Below, piece by piece: positions 1 to 6,012 of a stretch of 21,232 bases of DNA. The translations under genes and the position numbers were made by a program. The notes beneath the pieces are model-generated. The model was given only the letters and a program-made list of their open reading frames with translations. It was not told the origin of the DNA and ran no database searches. How positions within the stretch are numbered: the first letter of the stretch is position 1; each line of letters starts with the position of its first letter. The stretch lies in the NCBI GenBank assembly GCA_046233135.1, contig JBJXHN010000015.1:1-21232 (forward strand), in the 5' to 3' direction. This DNA comes from JBJXHN01 sp046233135. GTDB lineage: Bacteria; Pseudomonadota; Alphaproteobacteria; Rhodospirillales; Rhodospirillaceae.

Positions 1-167
1 AGCGCCACCGCTCCCTTCTCCGCCCACTGGGCAAGGTTCTGCTGGGGGTCGGTATCGATCAGGGCCACCTTCGCCCCGTCGTCCACCAGGGCGGCGGCCA
101 GGCAGGCCAGCAGGGTGGTCTTGCCCGATCCCCCCTTCTCCTGAACCGCGCTGATGACCTGTGCCAT
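1..167 (-). CDS. parA: ParA-family partition ATPase, N-terminal part (gene continues across the circle junction)
   Basis: This is the start of a plasmid-partition ATPase. ParA proteins bind ATP and nonspecific DNA and move plasmid copies apart with a centromere-binding partner. The ATG is at 167-165, about eight bases after a GGGGAGGG ribosome-binding site. The N-terminus carries the deviant Walker A motif KGGSGKTT at residues 11-18 and the IDTDPQ motif near residue 38. The reading frame runs off the window at base 1 and continues in frame from 21105 downwards, because the two window ends are the same DNA. The joined gene is 663 bp and encodes 220 residues, the size of the small ParF-like ParA proteins that have no N-terminal DNA-binding domain. 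The family call is firm; the subfamily is an inference from size. Confidence 0.93.
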   Translation of the reverse strand, partial: MAQVISAVQEKGGSGKTTLLACLAAALVDDGAKVALIDTDPQQNLAQWAEKGAVA

Positions 168-203
168 GGGTGTTCCCTCCCCTGCGACGTGGATCCGGAC
201 CCC

Positions 204-232
204 AGGGTAGGCACGGCCCCCTTCCCTGGCAA
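204..232 (-). promoter_or_regulatory. Candidate promoter of the par operon
   Basis: Read on the minus strand, TTGCCA (227-232) and TACCCT (204-209) are 17 bases apart and lie 37 bases before the parA start codon. The promoter abuts the repeat cluster at 233-282, so a protein bound there could repress it, which is the usual autoregulation of par operons. The match is moderate and was judged by eye. Confidence 0.35.
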
Positions 233-437
233 GGGACATCGGACATGTGATTTTAGAAATCGGATGTCAGAAATCTGACATCTGATTTTTCCTGACGGCA
301 TTCCCCAGCCCTGCCGGGCTTTCCCGGGGCTCTCCCGGGCCTTTCGGGCGATCCGCAAAAGAAGGCCCCGGCCCCAGAGACATCCTTGGATGTCAGACAT
401 GACATGTTAGATATGAGATGTGAGATTTCAGAATGAA
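233..437. repeat. Candidate centromere (parS): two facing clusters of a GATGTCAGA-like repeat
   Basis: Two clusters rich in one 9-base theme flank a GC-rich spacer upstream of parA. The first (about 233-287) contains GATGTCAGA (263-271) and its complement TCTGACATC (274-282), two bases apart. The second (about 379-437) contains the perfect inverted repeat GACATCC-TT-GGATGTC (379-394), then GATGTCAGA (389-397), CATGTTAGA, GATGTGAGA and GATTTCAGA in direct order. Read in reverse, cluster one has AGATGTCAGATTTC where cluster two has AGATGTGAGATTTC, so the clusters face each other. Short repeats just upstream of parA are the usual layout of a centromere bound by an RHH partner. Binding itself is an inference. 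Confidence 0.55.
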
Positions 438-486
438 TCCCCCCCCTCCCATTCCCGAAACCGGCAAAGAGACGGCCCGGGCGCAG

Positions 487-513
487 CCCTGGGGGAGGCG
501 CCATGCCCCAGGG
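487..513. repeat. GC-rich inverted repeat between centromere and origin
   Basis: CCCTGGGG (487-494) and CCCCAGGG (506-513) form a perfect 8-bp stem with an 11-base loop. There is no T-run on either side, so it is not a standard intrinsic terminator. It could insulate the origin from par transcription or be a single-strand structure; no function can be assigned. Confidence 0.45.
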
Positions 514-540
514 TCCGGTTCCTTCCGACTCGGAGGAAAC

Positions 541-745
541 GTTATCCACAGAAGGCCCGGGTTATCCACAGGACTCTTGTCGCGCCCGCCCGCGGCATTC
601 TTCCGGACCCGAATTATCCCGAGGACTCTTGTCGCGGACTGCTGTGGACTCTTGTCGCGCGACTCGGACTTATCCACAGGACTCTTGTCGCGCAAACTAG
701 TAATAGACGAAGTAATTTTACAAATAGTTTGCGCGACAAGAGTCC
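541..745. other. oriV: Plasmid replication origin: DnaA boxes, iterons and AT-rich core
   Basis: Exact DnaA boxes TTATCCACA occur at 542-550, 562-570 and 670-678, with a degenerate one at 614-622. The iteron GGACTCTTGTCGCGC follows three of them directly (571-585; 623-637 with a changed last base; 679-693), and one copy stands alone (646-660). An inverted copy lies at 731-745. The last direct copy and the inverted copy extend into a 21-bp inverted repeat (679-699 and 725-745) around a 25-base AT-rich core, a likely unwinding element. RepA would bind the iterons and the host DnaA the boxes. The same motif recurs after repA. Position just upstream of repA and motif conservation make this a confident origin. 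Confidence 0.88.
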
Positions 746-914
746 CTGCTGACACGGGCCGGATATTCTGTTCCACTGACCCGGATCACCGCCACCGAGA
801 GACGAACCGCCCGACATTTGCTGACAAGGGTCCGCTGACAGGAGCCGGTCCGATCAGAGAAACCCTGCCCCCGGCACATCACGCACCCCGACCGCATGGA
901 CAAGGAGAAGAGGA
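746..914. other. Leader region of repA
   Basis: This stretch separates the origin core from repA. Bases 823-839 (GACAAGGGTCC then GCTGACA) look like a decayed copy of 735-754 (GACAAGAGTCCCTGCTGACA), suggesting an old duplication of the iteron edge. I found no convincing promoter pair or gene. It ends with AAGGAG, the repA ribosome-binding site. Confidence 0.4.
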
Positions 915-1841
915 ATGGGGGCCGTTCATGACCTCATTGTTCGCCAGGGACGAGATCAGGCCCGCCTGACCATGGACCCCGCCCTTGTGGATGCCGCCGC
1001 GGCCGTTCTGGGGGTCGAGGAAGACCGGGTCGGCGTGACCTACACCGGCTTTGCCCTGACCTCGCTGCCCCACAAGCGCCTGCCCGATGCCCAGCCCTGG
1101 GAGAAGCGCCAGCAGTCCGTCAGCCTGCTGATCGAACCCGGCTCCCTGCCCAATGCCTCGGGCGGCTATACCCGCTATGGCGTGCCCTACGGCTCCAAGG
1201 CGCGGATGATCCTGATCTATCTGCAAAGCGAGGCGATCAAGTCGGGCAGCCGCAAGATCGCCCTGGGGCCCAGCATGCGCCAGTGGATGTTCCGCATGGG
1301 CCTGAGCATCGGCGGCAAGACCTATGAACAGATCCGGGATCAGGCCGCCCGCATTTCGGCCTGCCTGCTCACCTTCGTCTGGAACAACGGCAAGTCCGTG
1401 GCTTTCGAAAAGGACGTGATCGTTCGCGGCGGCTTCTTCATTCCCAGCGGCAACGATGACCAACAGTCCCTGTTGCAGGAAGAAGAGTTCGTCATCCTGT
1501 CGGAAACCTATTTTTCCGAACTGCAAAAGCACGCCGTGCCGCTGTCGGAACAGGCCCTAGCGCAGATCAACAACAACAGTCTGTCCATCGATCTTTATGT
1601 CTGGCTGGCCTACCGGCTGCATGCGGTGAAGGACCAGCAGCATATCACCTGGTCGGCCCTGCACGATCAGTTCGGCAGCGGCTATGCCCGCCTGCGCGAC
1701 TTCCGCAAGCGCTTCCTGCCGGCCCTGGAGCTGGCTCTGGCGGTCTATCCCGACGCCAAGGTGGATGTGGAGGACAGCGGCCTGGTGCTCTACGCCAGCC
1801 GGCCGCCCATCGCTCCCCGGATCTATGCCCTGAAGGGCTGA
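915..1841 (+). CDS. repA: Plasmid replication initiator, RepA_C family
   Basis: The 308-residue product matches the plasmid RepA protein family (Pfam RepA_C) common on alphaproteobacterial plasmids. These proteins bind iterons and open the origin together with host DnaA. Recognisable segments include the early PHKRLPD region (about 52-58), GGYTRYGVPYGSKARMILIYL in the first third, and SIDLYVWLAYRLH (about 223-235), the conserved start of the C-terminal DNA-binding winged-helix region. The ATG is chosen because AAGGAG lies seven bases before it. Length fits the family. The gene sits directly after the iterons and is followed by two more, so the initiator is framed by its own probable binding sites. 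Confidence 0.93.
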   Translation: MGAVHDLIVRQGRDQARLTMDPALVDAAAAVLGVEEDRVGVTYTGFALTSLPHKRLPDAQPWEKRQQSVSLLIEPGSLPNASGGYTRYGVPYGSKARMILIYLQSEAIKSGSRKIALGPSMRQWMFRMGLSIGGKTYEQIRDQAARISACLLTFVWNNGKSVAFEKDVIVRGGFFIPSGNDDQQSLLQEEEFVILSETYFSELQKHAVPLSEQALAQINNNSLSIDLYVWLAYRLHAVKDQQHITWSALHDQFGSGYARLRDFRKRFLPALELALAVYPDAKVDVEDSGLVLYASRPPIAPRIYALKG

Positions 1842-1867
1842 GGCGAAGAGATCGGGATCCCGGGCAG

Positions 1868-1984
1868 GGACTCTTGTCGCGCCCCAAGATCTTGTTTCCG
1901 GATCCCGCGTGCTGCCACCAGAACAGGGTCCGTCCAGGGTATCCCCGTGTCTTTCCGGCCGTCGGGGAGGCGCGACAAGAGTCC
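1868..1984. repeat. Inverted pair of extra iterons downstream of repA
   Basis: The origin iteron appears again at 1868-1883 on the plus strand and at 1969-1984 on the minus strand, extended here to 16 identical bases (GGACTCTTGTCGCGCC). The two copies face each other across 85 bases, 26 bases after the repA stop. No DnaA box accompanies them. They may titrate RepA, support handcuffing or mark a second functional site. Confidence 0.8.
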
Positions 1985-1987
1985 ACA

Positions 1988-2007
1988 CCCCGGATCCCGA
2001 TCCGGGG
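1988..2007. repeat. GC-rich hairpin between convergent repA and recombinase genes
   Basis: CCCCGGAT (1988-1995) and ATCCGGGG (2000-2007) form an 8-bp stem with a four-base loop. Its place between two converging genes suits a shared terminator, but neither strand shows a T-run after the stem. Confidence 0.35.
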
Positions 2008-2034
2008 GAAGGAAAGCCGGTGCGGGGGAGGGAC

Positions 2035-2682
2035 CTAAAACGGGTTCTGTCCGCTGACCGCCCAGAGACGGCCGGCGATGTCCCGTTCCTCCTGCCCCAG
2101 GGCATCGGCATAGATGGCGGTGGTGCTCATCTGGGCGTGGCCCAGCCACTTCTGGACCAGGTTCAGCGGGACGCCGGTGGTGACCGCCGCGACACCGAAG
2201 CCATGGCGCAGGCCCTTGGCCGAGGCCTTGGGACCCTCCAGGCCGGCCGCAGCCATGACGTCGTGAACCCGGCGCCAGGCGGTCATCCGCGACCAGGGCC
2301 ACAGGCGCAGGCTCTTGCCCCTGTCGCGGGCGCGCTGGGCCTCGCGGATACCGTGAACCATGTCCAGCGCGATGGTCAGGACCGGCGGAGCCGGTACCGC
2401 CCGCCATACCCCCCGGCGGCGCTTCTTCAGGCTTTCGAAGACCAGAACCTTGTTTTCCAGGTCGACCCGGTCGGCGGTCAGCTCCAGCGCCTCGGACAGG
2501 CGGCAGCCGGTGTGGGTCAGGGTCAGGCACAGGGTGCGGGTGTCGCGGTCGGCCTCGTCCGCGACACGCAAGAACCTTTGCCGTTCTTTCACCGTCAGGT
2601 AGAGCCGCGCCCCGTCGGCGGCGAAAAGACGCATACCGGCCGTCGTCGCAGGGAGGGCCTTGGTCCCGGTCGGGTCGGTCAT
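2035..2682 (-). CDS. Tyrosine recombinase (phage-integrase family)
   Basis: The 215-residue product is a tyrosine recombinase, which cuts and rejoins DNA through a 3'-phosphotyrosine. Visible catalytic elements are Arg61 in TGCRLSEAL, a Lys-rich turn near 86-90, K156-G-L-R159-H160, His182 in WLGH and the nucleophile Tyr191 in STTAIYAD. The HxxR position holds Lys instead of His, an allowed but less common variant. ATG at 2682 is preferred because GGGAG lies eight bases upstream; the open frame extends further to about 2766, but that part is not domain-like. It is shorter than typical integrases at the N-terminus. Placed beside repA, it most likely resolves plasmid multimers, although a role in cargo capture cannot be excluded. 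Confidence 0.85.
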   Translation of the reverse strand: MTDPTGTKALPATTAGMRLFAADGARLYLTVKERQRFLRVADEADRDTRTLCLTLTHTGCRLSEALELTADRVDLENKVLVFESLKKRRRGVWRAVPAPPVLTIALDMVHGIREAQRARDRGKSLRLWPWSRMTAWRRVHDVMAAAGLEGPKASAKGLRHGFGVAAVTTGVPLNLVQKWLGHAQMSTTAIYADALGQEERDIAGRLWAVSGQNPF

Positions 2683-2973
2683 GAAAGCGGCTCCCAGTCC
2701 GGCTTGAGACGGAAATCGGGAGAAGTGTAACAGTGACGCGCTGAACCTGTCCATTCCCGCGATCAAGGTTTCTTTTTAAATCATAGGGATGTCCGGTCTT
2801 GAGCGATATTTTCCGGAGGAAGATCCGGTGATTTTTGATACAGAATTAATAATAGTGTAACAGCCGCGGATCCAACGACCCTTCCGGGGATCCTCTTGGA
2901 TCCCCAAGTAACAAAAAAGAGTAGAAATATATTTTTAAACTTTTAACGGGTTTCGGAAAATTTCAGTGAGCGC
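2683..2973. other. AT-rich gap between parD and the recombinase gene; repeats but no gene
   Basis: No credible gene is present, and in particular no ParE-sized frame follows parD. The 10-mer AGTGTAACAG occurs twice in direct orientation (2724-2733 and 2854-2863), 130 bases apart. A perfect hairpin, GGGGATCC-TCTT-GGATCCCC, lies at 2886-2905. The palindrome CGCTTAAGCG (2971-2980) overlaps the parD stop. The repeats upstream of the recombinase could belong to its target site, but this is a guess. Confidence 0.5.
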
Positions 2974-3237
2974 TTAAGCGTCATGCTTTCGCGCTTTCGC
3001 GGCCCTTATGACGTCCTGGCGGGCGACGGCGGCAAAGTCATCCTCGCTGGCATCCAGCCCGGGGCGCAGGATGCTTTCCAGCTTCTGCCACTTGATATTT
3101 TCCAGGCGCTCATAATCCCGGCGGATAAGGTCACGGATATATTCGCTTGTGGAATCGTAAATACCGTCACCGCTTGTCTGTTCTTTAATAAAGTGCCGCA
3201 GTCTCTCAGGAAGCCTTACGTTGATATTGTCGGACAT
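2974..3237 (-). CDS. parD: ParD-like antitoxin (ribbon-helix-helix), without an adjacent toxin
   Basis: The 87-residue product has the ParD pattern: a DNA-binding strand NINVRLP at residues 4-10, a first helix (11-20), and the characteristic SEYIRDLIRRD helix (31-41), followed by a charged C-terminal tail that would wrap around a toxin. ParD antitoxins neutralise ParE, a gyrase poison, and repress their own operon. The ATG follows GGGAGG at good spacing. In parDE operons the toxin gene follows parD directly, but here only 290 AT-rich bases without a suitable frame follow. It may be a leftover, may counter a toxin encoded elsewhere, or may act only as a repressor. Family assignment is firm; partner loss is seen directly. 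Confidence 0.86.
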   Translation of the reverse strand: MSDNINVRLPERLRHFIKEQTSGDGIYDSTSEYIRDLIRRDYERLENIKWQKLESILRPGLDASEDDFAAVARQDVIRAAKARKHDA

Positions 3238-3251
3238 GCGTCACCTCCCGG

Positions 3252-3291
3252 TTTGTAAAATATATTGTATGATTTTCTTTACAAAGATCAA
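3252..3291 (-). promoter_or_regulatory. parD promoter with overlapping operator
   Basis: On the minus strand TTGATC (3286-3291) and TACAAT (3264-3269) are 16 bases apart, a good sigma-70 pair. An inverted repeat, TTTGTAAA (3252-3259) and TTTACAAA (3278-3285), encloses the -10 box. This is what autorepression by an RHH antitoxin would need. Confidence 0.65.
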
Positions 3292-3654
3292 GAGAGGCCC
3301 GCACCAGAAAGGGCGCTTCCTGGCCGGGGGCTGGTCGGCGGGGGTATCGACTGGCTCGACCTGAGCCTGGGGGTGCTGCACTCCCTTCGAGATCAGCGAA
3401 AAGGATGGCGAGGTCCTGCCGGGGGCGTAGGGGGCGGTGCGTGCGCGATGACCCCGCACGGAAATCCCGCCTGATCGTTCCGGATCCGGGCTGTTATGGG
3501 TTCGGATTCAGAATGAACTGAGGTGAATCGGCGCTGCTGATCTGCATATGCAGGCAGATCAGCCTTGCGCCGGCCTTTTCCGAGTGACAAGGACGGTCCA
3601 TGAGGTGTCTCGGGAGATGCCCGGCAAGGGAATGAGGGAGGCTCGCGCTGTTCC
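3292..3654. other. Region without a recognisable gene; contains a strong inverted repeat
   Basis: Several open frames exist on both strands, but none has both a start signal and protein-like content. The clear structure is GCTGATCTGC (3536-3545) with GCAGATCAGC (3554-3563), a perfect 10-bp inverted repeat with an 8-base centre. Such a dyad could be a regulator site, a recombination site or the stem of a terminator whose T-run is poor (CCTTTTC at 3573-3579). The region lies at the boundary between backbone and cargo. Confidence 0.4.
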
Positions 3655-3899
3655 CCACCGTATCGATTCCCTCGCCCTTCCCCGGACGCCTGGCGGGCCT
3701 GGCTGGACGCCCTGGACCTGGTGCTTCTGCTGGGGGCAGAGGATATCGCCCACCCCGGTCTGGCCTGTGCGGCGGCGCGGACCCGTCAGATGGACGGGGC
3801 GGCCCTGATGGTCTGGAACCAGATCCTGATCCGCACTCCGGGGACCCGCGGGGGCGAGGGGGACGTCTTCTTTCTGCGCTACCCGTTCCGCTGGACCGG
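3655..3899 (+). pseudogene. Possible internal fragment of a glycosyltransferase
   Basis: In this frame the translation reads like a real protein: WRAWLDALDLVLLLGAEDIA, then HPGLACAAARTRQMDGAALM, VWNQILI and DVFFLRYPFRW. The LVLLLGAEDIAHPGLA segment resembles the region around the metal-binding motif of family-2 glycosyltransferases (LDADDxxxP). There is no matching start, and after about 3900 the composition and protein-likeness change abruptly although the frame stays open to 4119. I infer a decayed piece left by rearrangement. It is not expected to be functional. Confidence 0.3.
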
Positions 3900-4090
3900 C
3901 GTCAATTGCTTGCGTCGTATCCGGCACCTCGCCGATACTTGCGGCCGTCGATTTCAGTTCAGGGCATTCGTAAGCCCGCTTTGGCGGGGCCGCCAGACAG
4001 AAGCACAATCCGCTGAAATCGCGCCACTCATTTCGGGTTGGACGCTCATCGAGTTCCGCCCCCTTTCCAATGAATTGAAGGCTTGCATCA
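3900..4090. other. Unassigned leader before the sulfotransferase gene
   Basis: No gene is supported here. Composition falls between the GC-rich upstream DNA and the AT-rich gene that follows. It could be the edge of an old insertion, but I see no terminal repeats or transposase motif. GAAGG near 4078 is the ribosome-binding site of the next gene. Confidence 0.35.
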
Positions 4091-5104
4091 ATGGATACCA
4101 CTCCAGATCAGTGCATTGAATACGCACGTGAGCAATTCGAACATGGTAATAATGATTATGCACGTCATTTGGCCCATGTGGTCATTGAGCACCGGCCGAA
4201 TAACGTAGAACCACTTCTGCTTCTGGCCGAAATTAATGTCGTTGAAAACAAGCTGGATGATGCCTTGAATTGCTTGGACAGGGCATCCTCCATACGTCCC
4301 TACGATGCCGGCATATGGGGGAAGAAATATGCCCTTCTCGACCACATGGGAAACAAAGATCAAGCAGCGATGGCTGCATACCAAGCTAAAATGACATCAG
4401 GGAGCGCTCTTGTTCCCAAAAGTCTTAAATGCGTCTACGTCCACATCCCAAAAACGGGTGGGACCTCCATCATGGCCGCTATTGAGGCATCTGTCTCAAA
4501 AGAAAATATTCTATTGGATGATGATGGAATACTGGATAACTGGCTGTTCCGTGAAAACGCCAACCCATACAGAAAAATAATTTATAGAAATGAACATGTT
4601 TTGTCAAAATGTGAAGGGAAGCAGGTCATTTCCGGGCATATATTTGCTGACAAGTACGTAAACCTTCCATCTGATATTTTTAAATTCACCTGGATGCGCC
4701 ATCCTGTGAAAAGGGTTATTTCGCACTATTTTTTCATACGGTCAATTCTCCCAAACCACAATATGCGTGAACTGTTCTATGACGAAGACATTACCCTGTA
4801 TGAGTTTGCAAACATGCAGGGAGTCCGAAATTATTATACCAACACATGCAGACTGGATCTCTGTGCGGATAAGTTAGACTTTATCGGTATCACCGAGCAT
4901 TTTTCGGACAGTTACGCGCTCCTGAGACAAAAAATAAACTTCGACCTTCCACAGGAGTGCCCGAAAGTCAACGAAACGTTTTATCCGAAACGGATGTATA
5001 ATAATGCCATGGAAGACATGCCACTTATTAGAGAGCTAGAACGTTTGAATTCTCATGACATGGAGCTGTATCACCATGTGTTACAGTCGGCTAGGGAGCG
5101 CTGA
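4091..5104 (+). CDS. TPR-domain sulfotransferase (Sulfotransfer_2-like)
   Basis: The 337-residue product joins an N-terminal helical-repeat domain (about 1-105, with TPR-like pairs such as AEINVVENKLDDALNCLDRA) to a PAPS-dependent sulfotransferase. VYVHIPKTGGTSI (115-127) is the 5'-phosphosulfate loop with its catalytic Lys. SGH (181-183) and FTWMRHPVKRVISHY (199-213) form the 3'-phosphate region. Such enzymes move sulfate from PAPS to a hydroxyl, often on a sugar, and TPRs commonly recruit a protein acceptor. The gene is clearly richer in A+T than the backbone, suggesting separate acquisition. It is the only cargo gene on the plus strand, and its end overlaps the converging methyltransferase gene by 14 bases. 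A surface glycan acceptor is inferred from context. Confidence 0.85.
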   Translation: MDTTPDQCIEYAREQFEHGNNDYARHLAHVVIEHRPNNVEPLLLLAEINVVENKLDDALNCLDRASSIRPYDAGIWGKKYALLDHMGNKDQAAMAAYQAKMTSGSALVPKSLKCVYVHIPKTGGTSIMAAIEASVSKENILLDDDGILDNWLFRENANPYRKIIYRNEHVLSKCEGKQVISGHIFADKYVNLPSDIFKFTWMRHPVKRVISHYFFIRSILPNHNMRELFYDEDITLYEFANMQGVRNYYTNTCRLDLCADKLDFIGITEHFSDSYALLRQKINFDLPQECPKVNETFYPKRMYNNAMEDMPLIRELERLNSHDMELYHHVLQSARER

Positions 5105-6008
5105 CAGCGCTTCGGAGGAATCCTCTCAGTGTGAACTTCGAGCTCGGTTCCCGTATCCGGTGGCATTGAACCACGTCAAATCCGGCCCGATGCGCCAGCA
5201 GGGCATAGGAGGCGAAGCTGAAAACGTGGATGTGGCCAAGCAGGTACTCTTCCCTGTTTTGCCCCTCGGTCTCCGCCCCTTCTCCGTCCGGCAGCTCCAC
5301 ATAGACGACCCCGCCTGGCCTGAGGAAGCGTTTGACGTCTGCGAGGATTGCGACAGGGTCTGCGATATGTTCCAGCACCTTGTTGAAGGTGATCAGATCG
5401 AACGGACCGATATCCCGGATCCGGGTGATATCCCCTTCCAGGCAGGGGATGCCCACGGCTTCGCGGATATGGGCGGCAAGGACCGGATCCATATCCAGGG
5501 CCGTGCAATCCCAGCCGGCCTGCTTCATGCGGAAGGGAAAGACACCAAGGCCGCTTCCCACGTCCAGAAGCCGTCCCGGACCTTCCGTGCCTTCGGCGAA
5601 AGCTCTGATGTATGCAACACGGCCGACGTTGTCTGATTTTTCGGGGGAAAGTGCATTTATTTTTTCGAACGTGGCACGGATCTGGTCCCGGCTGCCCCAG
5701 ACCTTTTCAACGTAATCCCCATGATAGAGATTGCTCATGTCCGCATTCATATATTCCAGATAGTGCCCGCAAATATCGCAGCGATCGAGCATGCGCAGAT
5801 ATTCAATGTCTTTCGCCGAAGCGAAATCAAATTCCCCAGGTGGTCTTTCATGATAAATGAAGTGAACTTTCATCTGGTGTGATTTGCACATCGGGCAGGA
5901 CCGCTCCACCTGCATGCCAACACGGTAATTCTCTTTGTTTCGCATGGTCAGTTTCGTCCCCTTTTTGGGGCGATAGAGCGTGTCCGTTGTAAATGCAGCG
6001 ATCCCCAT
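5091..6008 (-). CDS. SAM-dependent methyltransferase with N-terminal Cys4 zinc-binding segment
   Basis: The last gene of the operon encodes 305 residues. Two CxxC pairs (C38-P-M-C41 and C77-D-I-C80) suggest a zinc-binding module, as seen in sugar and natural-product methyltransferases. The class I Rossmann domain follows: LLDVGSGLGVF (147-157) binds SAM, and FNKVLEHIADP (about 208-218) is the post-motif seen in the Methyltransf_11/23 group. It probably methylates a sugar O, N or C atom on the glycan or its nucleotide precursor. The ATG at 6008 is four bases after the neuB stop; a second ATG at 5945 would also keep all motifs, and neither has a strong ribosome-binding site. Substrate unknown. 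Confidence 0.85.
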   Translation of the reverse strand: MGIAAFTTDTLYRPKKGTKLTMRNKENYRVGMQVERSCPMCKSHQMKVHFIYHERPPGEFDFASAKDIEYLRMLDRCDICGHYLEYMNADMSNLYHGDYVEKVWGSRDQIRATFEKINALSPEKSDNVGRVAYIRAFAEGTEGPGRLLDVGSGLGVFPFRMKQAGWDCTALDMDPVLAAHIREAVGIPCLEGDITRIRDIGPFDLITFNKVLEHIADPVAILADVKRFLRPGGVVYVELPDGEGAETEGQNREEYLLGHIHVFSFASYALLAHRAGFDVVQCHRIREPSSKFTLRGFLRSAVSAP

Positions 6009-6012
6009 GGCG

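Noticed and set aside
541..745. CRISPR-like array suggested by repeated 15-mers
   Set aside because: Copies have irregular spacing, one is inverted and they join DnaA boxes, which fits an iteron origin and not spacers.
393..969. Several open frames across the origin and centromere
   Set aside because: They translate the iterons and DnaA boxes into low-complexity peptides and lack ribosome-binding sites.
1823..2530. Long minus-strand frame overlapping the recombinase and the end of repA
   Set aside because: Same-strand shadow of the recombinase in another frame, rich in Pro, Gly and Arg, with no motifs.
2886..2905. Intrinsic terminator after parD
   Set aside because: The stem is perfect, but no T-run follows on either strand; only a hairpin can be claimed.
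3241..3459. Small minus-strand protein upstream of parD, as a possible toxin
   Set aside because: It would cover the parD promoter and operator, has no ParE features and lies on the wrong side of parD for a parDE operon.
3900..4090. Insertion-sequence remnant
   Set aside because: Composition changes here, but no terminal inverted repeat, target duplication or transposase motif could be seen.
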